Shown here in pieces: positions 51,314 through 59,761 of a stretch of DNA of 64,000 nucleotides. Under the pieces are notes generated by a model. That model saw only the letters and a program-made list of their open reading frames with translations, had not been told where the DNA came from and did no database searches. A program made the translations under genes and the position numbers. The stretch comes from CAWDBV01 sp963800705. Lineage in GTDB: Bacteria; Actinomycetota; Thermoleophilia; Solirubrobacterales; 70-9. The stretch covers positions 310,001 through 374,000 of the forward strand of contig CAWDBV010000002.1 in the NCBI GenBank assembly GCA_963800705.1. Reading direction: 5' to 3'. Each line of letters opens with the position of its first letter. The stretch's first letter is position 1.

Positions 51314-51793
51314 CTACGGTGCGTTGCTCGCCCCCGTGAGCGTCACCGGAATCGTGAATGTCGCGCCCTGACAGCCGTCCTCGGAGGCATTCGACATGTG
51401 CGCCGCTCCGGTGAGCGTGAACGTCGCCGCGGAGGAGGCGCTCACGTCGAGGGTCTGCCCGGTCTGGTTCGTGAAAGTGACGCCGGTCGTGGTGCAGGTC
51501 CCCGAGCCGCCGCTGGCGGTGATTGCACCGTTTCCGGTCACTGAAGAGACTCTGACCGGATACGGATTCGGGTTGTTGATCCGCAGCAGGACGTCGCCGT
51601 CAACGCCGGGATAGAGGGTGGCGGTTGTGCTCGCTGAGACGTCGACGGTCGTCAGCGCCTGGGCGCTGCCCGCCTTCGCGTATCCCGAGCCGCTGCCCGA
51701 GGTGGTCCAGGCTGCGTAGACGAGCCCGACGGCTGCCGCGGCAAGCACCGCTACAGCAGCCGCGAGCACGCGGTGCTTGCTGATCTTCTTCAC
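51314..51793 (-). CDS. TasA/camelysin-like secreted protein
   Basis: 159 residues with a good AAGGAG site upstream. The basic n-region and hydrophobic segment (HRVLAAAVAVLAAAAVGLVYAA) followed by WTTSGSGSGYAKAGSAQ are typical of SipW-processed, TasA/camelysin-like proteins. Beta-sandwich features: LYPGVDGDVLLRINNPNPYP, SGTCTTTGVTFTNQTGQ and EDGCQGATFTIPVTLTG. In Bacillus such proteins build amyloid-like biofilm fibres; a fibre role here is only an analogy. No signal peptidase gene is adjacent. Confidence 0.8.
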   Translation of the reverse strand: MKKISKHRVLAAAVAVLAAAAVGLVYAAWTTSGSGSGYAKAGSAQALTTVDVSASTTATLYPGVDGDVLLRINNPNPYPVRVSSVTGNGAITASGGSGTCTTTGVTFTNQTGQTLDVSASSAATFTLTGAAHMSNASEDGCQGATFTIPVTLTGASNAP

Positions 51794-51928
51794 TTTGTGA
51801 CTCCTTCAGGTTGCGGAGCCCCGCAAAGGGGGCTTCCTGTCTACTTCCCCAATCGGAGTCCGCCGGTGGACACTTGACCGAGGACTGAACAAACGTCCAG
51901 TTTCACCCGGTGCGAGTAAGGGCCGCCG

Positions 51929-52673
51929 CTAGCCGCGGCCGGGGTGCTCGACGCGCTCGATCGCCGCGTGGGTCGAGGCGCTCAGGTCCGGGGCGTCGAG
52001 GGCGACGCCCGGCGGTAGCTCGACGTGCAGGTCTTCTGATCGGTCGATCAGGGCCCGCCCGCCCTCGAGCCGGCAGTCGAGCACGTGTCCGCCGCGCTCT
52101 CTGTCCGCGGTGATGAAGTGGAGGTGATGGCCGGCGACCTCGATCCCCTCGCTGTAGTCGGGGAAGCGGAACCCGACCAGGGTCCCGGCGCCGCGAAGCT
52201 CGAACTCGTGTTGCTCGCCGATCACCTCGGCGAGCGGTCGGTACGGGGGATCCTGCTTCGGCACCGAGCGAGCCCGGACGAGGTTGAACTCGCCGTCGAC
52301 CCGGATCGCGTATGCCGCGGCGCCGTCGGGGGCTTCACCTTCGAGCAGTCTGAGCAGCTCATCGTGTTCGATCTCCCCGTCGAGCTCGATCTTGATCGTG
52401 GGAGAAAACGGCACCACGACCGCGAACGGGGTCTTCGCATCGGGCGGGATCTCGTTGATCTTTCCGTCGACGTCGGCGCGGATAGAAGCGTCCGTCGAGG
52501 GCGATCATCTCGCCGTCGAGCCCGTTCAGCGTGCCGAGCCCGAGGTCGCCGTGCTCGGCGAGCTCCGCGAAGCTGACATCGCCTTCGTAGGCGCCGTCGA
52601 GGAGCGCGCCGATCGTCGAAGCCTGGAAGAGGACATGGGGCTCGCGCTCTGCTTGCAGATCGCTGTGCCGCAA
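51929..52673 (-). pseudogene. budA: Alpha-acetolactate decarboxylase, one frameshift
   Basis: The first frame gives HVLFQASTIGALLDGAYEGD, FAELAEHGDLGLGTLNGLDG and EMIALDGRFY; the second continues VPFSPTIKIELDGEIEHDEL, RSVPKQDPPYRPLAEV, LVGFRFPDYSEGIEVAGHHLHFITADRERGGHVLD-region with the Zn-binding His residues. Removing one C in TTCTATCCGCGCC (about 52482) restores FYRADVDGKINEIPPDAKTP. The start is unclear: a TTG at 52673, or an upstream start in sequence coding LDERLIKSLHVKALRH. Converts acetolactate to acetoin and CO2. It lies just downstream of the csp terminator. Confidence 0.85.
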
Positions 52674-52738
52674 GGCCTTGACGTGCAGGGACTTGATCAG
52701 GCGCTCGTCGAGAATGACCCGAGTTTCACACCCTGAAC

Positions 52739-52768
52739 GAAAAAAGGACCCCGGCGCCCGGGTCCTCT
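52739..52768 (-). terminator. Rho-independent terminator of the cold-shock gene
   Basis: On the minus strand GAGGACCCGGGCGCCGGGGTCC forms a strong hairpin followed by six T residues. It lies 25 bases after the csp stop. Confidence 0.85.
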
Positions 52769-52790
52769 TTCAAGCCAAGTCTGGTTGCGG

Positions 52791-52994
52791 CTAGAGCGCC
52801 GCGACGTTTGCGGCCTTCGGTCCCTTGTCGCCCTCTTCGGCGTCATAGGAGACCTTGGCGCCCTCGGCGAGGGTGCGATGACCCTCTCCGTTGATGGCGC
52901 TGTGATGCACGAAGAGATCAGCGGACTCGTCATCGGGGGTGATGAACCCGAATCCCTTTTCGTCGCTGAACCACTTCACGGTTCCGGTAGGCAT
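52791..52994 (-). CDS. csp: Cold shock protein (CspA family)
   Basis: 67 residues, the normal length. OB-fold RNA-binding motifs RNP1 (KGFGFI) and RNP2 (LFVHHS) are intact: GTVKWFSDEKGFGFITPDD. Acts as an RNA chaperone that melts secondary structure. GAAGGAG lies four to five bases before the ATG, but it is inside an exact inverted repeat (53000-53007 with 53025-53032) that could block it. Confidence 0.97.
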   Translation of the reverse strand: MPTGTVKWFSDEKGFGFITPDDESADLFVHHSAINGEGHRTLAEGAKVSYDAEEGDKGPKAANVAAL

Positions 52995-52999
52995 ATTGC

Positions 53000-53032
53000 T
53001 CCTTCGGATGTGTGTGCTGCGAACCCGAAGGA
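53000..53032 (-). promoter_or_regulatory. RBS-sequestering hairpin in the csp leader
   Basis: On the minus strand TCCTTCGG (53032-53025) is the exact reverse complement of CCGAAGGA (53007-53000), with a 17-base loop. CCGAAGGA contains the Shine-Dalgarno core of csp, five bases from the ATG. Confidence 0.65.
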
Positions 53033-53122
53033 TGCAATTGCAACGACGGTGAGCGCTGGCACGACTTTGCCGAGCTCGTAGCCCGGCCTGACGAAGCTGA
53101 CCGTAGCAGTCCCGCCGACCGT

Positions 53123-53917
53123 TCAGGGGTGCCAGCAGTAGAGGAAGTGGATCGCGTCCGGGTCGCGCGCCATCACCGAGGCGTAGCGGAGCACGGTGTC
53201 GACGTAGAGGCCCGAGGGGTTGTAGGCGTGCAGGGCGCGGCGGATGTTGCCCGGCGCGCCGTTGTCGCGCAGCAGGCGCGCCGCCGCGGGTATTGCGTGG
53301 GCGGGATTCCTGATGTTCCCGCCGCGGCCGTAGATCTTCCAGGTCGAGGGGATGAACTGCATCGGTCCCTGGGCCCCGGCGCTGCTGTTCGACTTGATCC
53401 GCCCGAAGATCGTCTCGGTGAGGTTGACCGCCGCGAGGTGGTGGCGGTTGATTCCGTAGGCGCCCTCGGCGGCGCGGTAGTGGCCGACCAGCTCGGCGAG
53501 CGGCAGCGGCTGCCCGAGCCGGAACTTGGTCGGCGGGCCCGGCCCGTGCAACCGGCGCAGGTTGCGCGCCGCGATCGTCAGGTCATTGATCGTTGCCCGC
53601 AGCGGGCCCGGGAGGGAGGCGAGGGTCGTGCGCGCCGGCCCCGGCCTCGCCGCCAGCAGCCGCGCGGCGTCCTGAACGAACCCGGCCGAGGCGACGAGCT
53701 CCGGCGGAGGAGGGGTCGCCGGCGGGTCGCCGAGCATCTTCCAGCTCACGACCGCGGTCCGGAGCGCCGCGTCGTTGGCGATCAGCTGCGCCGACAGCGC
53801 CGCCGGGTCGGCCGCGGGCGCCTGGGCGGCGGCGCGCTCGGTGCCGTCGTCGACGGCGACAATCAGCAGGCCGGCGCAGGCGGCTGCGGCGAGCGACAGG
53901 AAACGATGCCTGACCAT
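53123..53917 (-). CDS. Secreted lytic transglycosylase (SLT-like)
   Basis: 264 residues. Signal peptide (LSLAAAACAGLLIVAV), an Ala/Pro-rich middle with a helical region, and a C-terminal goose-lysozyme-like SLT domain (YGINRHHLAAVNLTETIFGR; the catalytic Glu is in NLTETIFG), then SSAGAQGPMQFIPSTWKIYG and the NPAHAIPAAARLLRDNGAP helix. Ends HAYNPSGLYVDTVLRYA. Cleaves peptidoglycan glycan strands with formation of 1,6-anhydroMurNAc. No LysM or other anchor. Confidence 0.9.
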   Translation of the reverse strand: MVRHRFLSLAAAACAGLLIVAVDDGTERAAAQAPAADPAALSAQLIANDAALRTAVVSWKMLGDPPATPPPPELVASAGFVQDAARLLAARPGPARTTLASLPGPLRATINDLTIAARNLRRLHGPGPPTKFRLGQPLPLAELVGHYRAAEGAYGINRHHLAAVNLTETIFGRIKSNSSAGAQGPMQFIPSTWKIYGRGGNIRNPAHAIPAAARLLRDNGAPGNIRRALHAYNPSGLYVDTVLRYASVMARDPDAIHFLYCWHP

Positions 53918-53939
53918 GCAACGCCCAGGCTAGCGTCGG

Positions 53940-54779
53940 CTACTCGGTGACCTTGTCGGCGTGCAAACCGCCGTCGAGGACATCGCTGCCCTTGCCACCG
54001 ATGAGGCGGTCCTGGCCATCGTGCCCGCAGATCGCGTCGTTGCCGCCCAGGCCCTTGATGCGGTCGTCGCCGCTCAGCCCAAGAATCACGTCGCGGCCGC
54101 GGGTGCCGGTGAGTAGGTCGTCGCCGGTCGTCCCGACGGCGGTCGCCTTGTCGGGCGGGCACAGGCAGGCGGTCTTGTTCGTCGTGCCGTTCTCATCCTG
54201 GGTCTCGTCGCCGAAGCCGTCGCAGTCGGCATCGGGCTCGACCGTCGCCTGGATGCCAAGCCCGAGCCCAGGGATTGTCGCGGTCGGCTGCTGGGGGGAA
54301 TTGGGCGGCAGGGGCCCGATGTCCTGTGAGGTGTAGTACGCGAAGCTCGCGCCGTCCACCATCAGAGCTGATTGGATCCTGCCCGCGTCGAGGCCGATGT
54401 ACTGACCGGCACCGACCGGGACGCGGGCCGGGTACGTCTGCAAGCCGCCGCTCGTGGGCGGCGTCACCGGCGGGGTGCTCGCCCCGAGCCCGACCCAGGT
54501 GTTGTTGGGGAACGCGGCGATGACTCGCAGATTGATCGGGTACCAGAACTGGTTCGGGAGGCCGTCCACCGAGTAGCTCGTCAGCACTCCGCGGATCGGC
54601 GAGGTCAAGCTCGTCAACGTGTTGGCCGCCGGAACCGACGGGCTCCAGGCGGTGCAGCTCCCGCAGTCGATGCTGGCGCCGGGGGCGCTGAACGTCGTGC
54701 CGAAGGTGATCGAACCCTGCGCGGCCGCCGGGAGGGCGAGCAGGCCGGCGAGCGCGACGGTCAGCGCCGTCTTGCGCAT
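53940..54779 (-). CDS. Secreted protein with calcium-binding (RTX-like) C-terminal repeats
   Basis: 279 residues from the ATG at 54777-54779 with GGGAGG upstream. Signal peptide (ALTVALAGLLALPAAAQG). The first 180 residues resemble the protein at 16805-17515 (FSAPGASIDCGSCTAWSPSV). A thrombospondin-3-like calcium motif (DADCDGFGDETQDENG) and RTX nonapeptides (GDDLLTGTRGRDVILGLSGD; GGNDAICGHDGQDRLIGGKG) follow. Calcium binding is expected; secretion is by signal peptide, not type I. It lacks the lysine tail. Confidence 0.87.
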   Translation of the reverse strand: MRKTALTVALAGLLALPAAAQGSITFGTTFSAPGASIDCGSCTAWSPSVPAANTLTSLTSPIRGVLTSYSVDGLPNQFWYPINLRVIAAFPNNTWVGLGASTPPVTPPTSGGLQTYPARVPVGAGQYIGLDAGRIQSALMVDGASFAYYTSQDIGPLPPNSPQQPTATIPGLGLGIQATVEPDADCDGFGDETQDENGTTNKTACLCPPDKATAVGTTGDDLLTGTRGRDVILGLSGDDRIKGLGGNDAICGHDGQDRLIGGKGSDVLDGGLHADKVTE

Positions 54780-54789
54780 CGGCGCTTCG

Positions 54790-55985
54790 CCTCCCTTCGC
54801 CTTCTTGCCGCGCTTCCCGCAGCGCTTGCGGGACGACTTGCGGCCGGAGGCGCGCGCGGCGGTCCCGATCCCGCTCCCCGCGGTAGCGGATGCGACCGCC
54901 CCCGAGACCGTGCCACCGCTCGGACCGGCGGCGGGCAATTCCCCGCGGGCGAGTCGACGGTCGGGCACTGGTCGCCGTAGTCCGGGAGCGCGTCGCCGTC
55001 GCTGTCGAGCGGGGCGGGCGGGGTCGCGAGCGGCGCTCCGATCGCCGGCAGCACGAGCTGGCACGGGATCGGGCGCTGGTGGTTCGGGGCGAGCGCGTTC
55101 AAGATCAGGGTCGCGGTCACCGGATCGGCGGCGACCGCGAGGTGATCGGCGAGGTCGAGCTCGCAGTGGTCCTGGACGACGTGGTTGGCGACGTTAGGCC
55201 CCGGCGGCATTAGCCCGCTTGTGTAGGGGGTGACGAGCTCGTCGTAGCGGGTGACGATGTTCGTGTAGTCGACCGCGGGATGCGCGACGCCGCCGGCCTG
55301 CATCTGGTCGAGGAAGTCGGATCCCTTAAGGAACTGCTCGCAGGACTCGCAGAAGGTGTCGACCAGCGAGATCAGCGAGGAGGAGAGACCGAGATCGCCG
55401 CCGAGCTGCGCCAGCGTCGCGGCGCCGAAGAACTCGGTCCCGTCCCAGAGCGTTGTCAGCCCGACGTAGTCATCGACCTTCGCGTGGCCGCCGAGAAACT
55501 TGACGTAGTGAGTTCGGCATAAGACTGCCCTCGGAGTGGCCGACGATGTCGACCTTCGATGCGCCGGTGGCGGCGAGCACCTCGTCTACGAACTCGGAGA
55601 GCTGGCCGGCGCTCACCTCCATCTTCTTCAGGCCCCCCGGCTTGTAGACGCCGAAGTCGATCTCCGGCCTCTGCCCGTAGGTGAGCGCGAAGACGCAGTA
55701 GCCGTCGTTGGCGAGCAGCGGCGACATCGTGTGCCAGTTGACGGTCTTGTTGGCCATCAGCCCGTGCGCGAGCACCACCGGCTGCGGGTGGGCCGCACTC
55801 GGTTTGCAGTTGAAGTCGTTCGCGCCGGGCGGCGGCCCGTCGGGATTGGCGCCCTGGGCGGCAATCGCATCGAGGAAGTTGAACGAGACCGGGTAGGGAG
55901 GGGCGGCCGAAGCGGCCGCGGGCAGCAGCAGGAGAGAAGCCGCGGTAACGGCCATCGCGATCAGCCTCCTTGCCCGGCGCGTCAT
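54790..55985 (-). pseudogene. Secreted lipase, paralogue of the 48130 lipase, two frameshifts
   Basis: Starts at the ATG near 55983-55985 with a signal peptide (LIAMAVTAASLLLLPAAASA). HPQPVVLAHGLMANKTVNWH (oxyanion) and IVGHSEGSLMPN (nucleophile) are in the first frame. Near 55508 it shifts, then continues VKFLGGHAKVDDYVGLTTLW, DTFCESCEQFLKGSDFLDQM, NIVTRYDELVTPYTSG and DHCELDLADHLAVAADPV. A further shift near 54945 leads into the basic tail SGRKSSRKRCGKRGKKAKGG, which runs towards the next start without a clear stop. Probably sequence errors rather than loss. Confidence 0.78.
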
Positions 55986-56059
55986 TCGGAGGCGACTATA
56001 ACCCGGCGTCGCCGAACTTGAGGAGGTTGCGCCTGCGTCTGGACGGGTATCTGATCCGC

Positions 56060-56437
56060 ATGAGGCTGCCGGCAGCAATCATCGCCGCGCTCGTGCTCGC
56101 CGCAAGTGCAGCGCCTGCGGAGGCGAGCCGCAAGCCGCGCAAGGGCGAGGCCGCGAAGATCAGCGCCACGATCGCGCAGGCGCGGCTGAGCTGCGAGGCG
56201 CGCTATCCGCCGGGCGTCTGCGAAGCGACGATCCGTGTCTCGACCCGGGTGAAGGGCTGGGCGGCGGTCAGGATCCGCCCGCTGGTCAACGGTGAGAGCA
56301 TCGTCAACCCCGAGGACATCAGCCTCCGCCGGCGCGGCGACGGCTGGCGGATCGTCGTGGTCGGCAACGGCGGCGGCTGCGGGCTGCCGACGAAGGTGAA
56401 GCGCGACCTGCACCTGATCTGCCTGCCGACCCCCTGA
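56060..56437 (+). CDS. Small secreted protein of unknown function
   Basis: 125 residues from ATG 56060. Signal peptide (LPAAIIAALVLAASAAPAEA), immediately followed by the basic SRKPRKGEAAK, then a compact beta-rich domain with three or four cysteines (RLSCEARYPPGVCEATIRV; GNGGGCGLPTKVKRDLHLIC). Layout resembles NTF2/ketosteroid-isomerase-like secreted proteins, but no clear match. The promoter must lie in the 75 bases it shares with the divergent lipase. Confidence 0.75.
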   Translation: MRLPAAIIAALVLAASAAPAEASRKPRKGEAAKISATIAQARLSCEARYPPGVCEATIRVSTRVKGWAAVRIRPLVNGESIVNPEDISLRRRGDGWRIVVVGNGGGCGLPTKVKRDLHLICLPTP

Positions 56438-56460
56438 CCCGGCGGCGCCTGCGGCAGCGC

Positions 56461-58854
56461 TTACGCGTGACGACGCCGGTGCTCGTCGTCTGCGGGCCCG
56501 CGGCCGCGCCCCCGGCTGCCGACCCCGGCGCGCCGGACGCGCCCGATCCGCCGGATCCGCCCGGTCCCGGGCGGATCGGGGTCGGGATCCGGGTCGGGAT
56601 CGGGATCCGAGGCGAGGCGCCGGATCAGCAGCACCCGGGAGCCCTCGGCCTCGGGGATCTCGATCTCGAGACCGGCGCGGAGATCGGCGGCGCCGGCGCT
56701 CCCGACCCGCTGCCCGCCCGGCGCCGAGAGCAGCTCGTAGGTGCCATCGGGGACGTTGCGGAGCGGCACCGTCCTGCTCTGCTGGTCGGAGCCTTGACGG
56801 AAGGCGAGCAGCGCTCCCTCTCCGGCGACCGGGTCCCAGGGCTGGAGCGCCGTCCAGCCGCCCTCGATCGGGTCGTCGAGCAGCGGGTAGACGACGCCGT
56901 CGAGCCGCGAGCGGTGCTCGCGGTAGAAGGCGGTCCACTCGGCGATCCGCTCGATCCTCGCGTCGGAGAGCCGGCGGATGTCGTTGAAGAAGGTGATGTG
57001 GGAGAGCAGCGAGCTCGCCATCAGCGTGTCAACCGGGTAGCGGCCGAAGTCGCCGTTCGCGAGCGCGTTCTGGCCGAGCGAGAAGGCCGGCACGAACGGG
57101 CTCAGGTTCCAGAGGTTGTGGAGCATCTGCGCCGGCGGCGGGCCTCCGTTCTGGAACCAGCTCGGGCCGCGCGCGACCGACTCGAACGGGAACAGCCGGT
57201 AGTCGTTGGTCTCGTCGATCTGCAGCGTCACCCCGGGGTAGCTCTCGCGGAGGCGGTCGAGCATCGCGACGAACGCGTCGTGCATGTCGTACATGTCGCG
57301 CACGAGCCCGCTCGCCGAGAGGCAGTCGAACCAGGCGAGGAAGTCGAACTTGAAGTAGACGACGCCCCAGTTCTCGATCGCGTTCCGGATTCGCGCCTCG
57401 ACGTGGCCCAGCGCGTCCTGGCTCCACGGCCCGAGCCCGGCCTCGTTCGAGCCGTCGTCGGGTTGGAGCAGGTTGAGGGCGACGAGCGGGGTCGCGAGCG
57501 GCTGGCACGACCACTCGGGATGCTGGGCGAAGGCCTGCGCGCTCGGGTTGAAGAACGTCGGGCTCATCCAGAGGCCGAGGTCCATCGGCGCGATCGCGCC
57601 GCGGACAGCGTCGAAGATCGGGTCGGGGAAGCGGGGAGCGAACTTCGAATCGGGATCGCCGTCCCAGCGCGGCTCCGGGAACTGCGGCGAGTCGGGCTGC
57701 CAGTCGCCCGAGCGCGCCTGCCAGCCGTCGTCGAGGATGAAGGTCTCGATCCCGAGCCGGCGCGCGATCGGCGCCAGCTCCTGCACGGTCTCGAAGTCCA
57801 CGTCGTCCTTGGCCCCGGTCGAGATCCGGTTCGAGTCGATGTTGTTCGAGTTGAAGGTGACCGCGTGGGGGTAGGGCGCCATTCGCTGTTCGGTGAGGAA
57901 GCGGTGGAACTGCCACGGTTCGTCGTCGGAGTCGCTGCCGAAACCGGTGAAGACCGGGGCCAGCACCATCGGCTCCCCGGGCCGGACGAGCCTGGCCCGG
58001 CCGACCCCGATCGGGATCGGGTTCTCGACGTGGATGTTCTCCTCGAACGGGCCGAAGTCGATCACGTCGCGCGAGTGGTCGACCACGGCGCGGGCGACCC
58101 CGCCCTCGTAACTCATCCGCGAGGAGGGGAAGTCGTTTCGCTCCAGCACGATGAAGGCGCGTCGCTCGTCTCCGTCGTGGACCGAGATCCACTGTGCCGG
58201 TCCCGCCAGCGACTCGCCGGAGGCGGCGGTGTCGGTGTCGCGCCAGGTACCGGGATGCGGATCGCCGACCGTGATCGCCGGCCCGGCCCATTCGGGTTCG
58301 CGCCAATCAGCGCCGCCGCGGAAGGCGTGGATCGTCGGCGCCGCCGCGCCGACGGCGGCCTCGTCGAGGACGGCGCTGCCGATTGGCAGCGGGATCGACG
58401 AGCTGACCGTGGTCTGGGTCCGCAGCCCGGCCACCCCCGGGTAGGCCTCGATCGCCCGCGTGACCGTGACCAGCGGCAGCGCGAGTGGGTGGAGGGTGAG
58501 CTCGAGGCGGAGCCCGCCGCGCGGCAGGGCATCGACGTCCGCCTCCTCGACGTTGAAGCTCTCGGAGCCGAGCTCGATCCCGGCGATCCCGAGCGCGAAG
58601 TCGCGGTGGTTCGCGCTCCAGACGCGGTCGGTGCCGCGCAGGTCGGTGAGCGAGGCGGTGAGAAACGGGGCCAGCTGCCAGCGGCGCTCGACGAGACCGT
58701 TGCCGAGCACCGCCTCGCCGCTGCCGACCCGGGCATAGACCGGGCCCTGCTGTTCCTCGATCTGGACCGGAGCCGCCGCAGCGGGCGAGGCACCCAGCAG
58801 GCAAAGCCCGAGCAGCGCCGGCGCCAGCGATCGCCTGATCAGACCGCCTCCCAT
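56461..58854 (-). CDS. Secreted alpha-galactosidase-like glycoside hydrolase (GH36/melibiase type)
   Basis: 797 residues from the ATG at 58852-58854. Signal peptide (LAPALLGLCLLGASPAAAA). An N-terminal beta-sandwich is followed by a TIM barrel: FILDDGWQARSGDWQ, LGLWMSPTFFNPSAQAF, the nucleophile Asp in VVYFKFDFLAWF, and LQIDETNDYR. A C-terminal beta domain (LRNVPDGTYELLSAPGGQRV) follows. The last 50 residues are (DP)n repeats then an arginine-rich stretch that could be a frameshifted or unusual tail. Predicted to release alpha-linked galactose or a related sugar outside the cell. Two bases separate it from the upstream protease stop. Confidence 0.88.
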   Translation of the reverse strand: MGGGLIRRSLAPALLGLCLLGASPAAAAPVQIEEQQGPVYARVGSGEAVLGNGLVERRWQLAPFLTASLTDLRGTDRVWSANHRDFALGIAGIELGSESFNVEEADVDALPRGGLRLELTLHPLALPLVTVTRAIEAYPGVAGLRTQTTVSSSIPLPIGSAVLDEAAVGAAAPTIHAFRGGADWREPEWAGPAITVGDPHPGTWRDTDTAASGESLAGPAQWISVHDGDERRAFIVLERNDFPSSRMSYEGGVARAVVDHSRDVIDFGPFEENIHVENPIPIGVGRARLVRPGEPMVLAPVFTGFGSDSDDEPWQFHRFLTEQRMAPYPHAVTFNSNNIDSNRISTGAKDDVDFETVQELAPIARRLGIETFILDDGWQARSGDWQPDSPQFPEPRWDGDPDSKFAPRFPDPIFDAVRGAIAPMDLGLWMSPTFFNPSAQAFAQHPEWSCQPLATPLVALNLLQPDDGSNEAGLGPWSQDALGHVEARIRNAIENWGVVYFKFDFLAWFDCLSASGLVRDMYDMHDAFVAMLDRLRESYPGVTLQIDETNDYRLFPFESVARGPSWFQNGGPPPAQMLHNLWNLSPFVPAFSLGQNALANGDFGRYPVDTLMASSLLSHITFFNDIRRLSDARIERIAEWTAFYREHRSRLDGVVYPLLDDPIEGGWTALQPWDPVAGEGALLAFRQGSDQQSRTVPLRNVPDGTYELLSAPGGQRVGSAGAADLRAGLEIEIPEAEGSRVLLIRRLASDPDPDPDPDPDPPGTGRIRRIGRVRRAGVGSRGRGRGPADDEHRRRHA

Positions 58855-58856
58855 GG

Positions 58857-59714
58857 TCAGGAGATTAGAGCGACGATGAAGGGAAGCTCGGAAGTGACGC
58901 GCGCGTAGACCGAGGGCGCGGCGCGGAAGCCGCAGGCGACGTTGCCGAGCCCGGCGCTGAACGAGGTCACGCCGACCAGCCGCGGCCCGCTCGGCGTCGG
59001 CGCGACCAGCGGGCCGCCGCTGTCGCCGAAGCAGACCGTGGCGCGGATCGGCTTGCGGCCGAAGCGGTGCCCGATCGAGCAGATCATCGTCTTGGCGACG
59101 TAGCCGCGGCGGCCGTAGAAGCGGCGGCAGCGGCGGTGGCGGCGCACCGTCTCCTCGGCCACCTTCAGCGCCCCGACCTTGAGCCCGGAGGTAAAGAGCG
59201 GCTTTCGGTCGCCGAAGCCCGACGCGTAGGCGGGCGCGCCGGGGCGGGTCAGCGCCACGCTCTCGGCCGGGGTCGCGATCGCGATCGGCGGCGCGGTGGT
59301 CGGCTCCTTGAGCGTCACTACGGCGAGGTCGTGGCGCTGGTTCTTGCGGTAGCTGGGGTAGCGGTTCACGTCCGCGACGCCGATCACCTCGCCGGTCTTG
59401 CCGGAGCGGATCCGGGTCCGGTTCGCGACCACCCGCATCTTCCGCACGCCCTTGTGGCGGACGCAGTGGGCCGCAGTCAGCACCCGGGTCGGGGCGATCA
59501 CCGAGCCGGTGCAGAAGAGCTTCTTTTTGCGGCGCAGCCCGACCGTGAACCCCCAGCTGGCGAGGTCGCCGTCGGTGCCCCCGACGATCCGCGCATCCGG
59601 CGCGCCGGCAGCCCCGCCCGCGCGGGCTCCACCCGCGAGCCCGGCGATCAGGAGCAGGGTGGCGCCGCCGGCGAGCGCCGCGCGCAGTCTGCCCCTGGAG
59701 TTCGCCTCGCTCAC
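58857..59714 (-). CDS. Secreted trypsin-like serine protease (S1)
   Basis: 285 residues. Signal peptide (AALAGGATLLLIAGLAGGARA), then a short pro-segment to RIVGGTDGD, the classical activation site. Catalytic triad: His83 in TAAHC, Asp129 in HDLAVV, Ser in CFGDSGGP. Cysteines for the S1 disulfides are present. The specificity-pocket region (KPIRATVCFGDSGG) lacks the usual trypsin Asp six residues before the Ser, so trypsin specificity is doubtful. Followed after two bases by the glycosidase, so they form an operon. Confidence 0.92.
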   Translation of the reverse strand: MSEANSRGRLRAALAGGATLLLIAGLAGGARAGGAAGAPDARIVGGTDGDLASWGFTVGLRRKKKLFCTGSVIAPTRVLTAAHCVRHKGVRKMRVVANRTRIRSGKTGEVIGVADVNRYPSYRKNQRHDLAVVTLKEPTTAPPIAIATPAESVALTRPGAPAYASGFGDRKPLFTSGLKVGALKVAEETVRRHRRCRRFYGRRGYVAKTMICSIGHRFGRKPIRATVCFGDSGGPLVAPTPSGPRLVGVTSFSAGLGNVACGFRAAPSVYARVTSELPFIVALIS

Positions 59715-59761
59715 GCGCGAACAAGCTACCGGGGTGCGCGAGTAGTACTTTCAGTGCCGCG

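Noticed and set aside
56467..58908. An 813-residue open frame on the plus strand
   Set aside because: It lies antisense to the glycosidase, is rich in Arg/Val/Glu in a shadow-frame pattern and has no domain or signal; GC-rich codon structure explains it.
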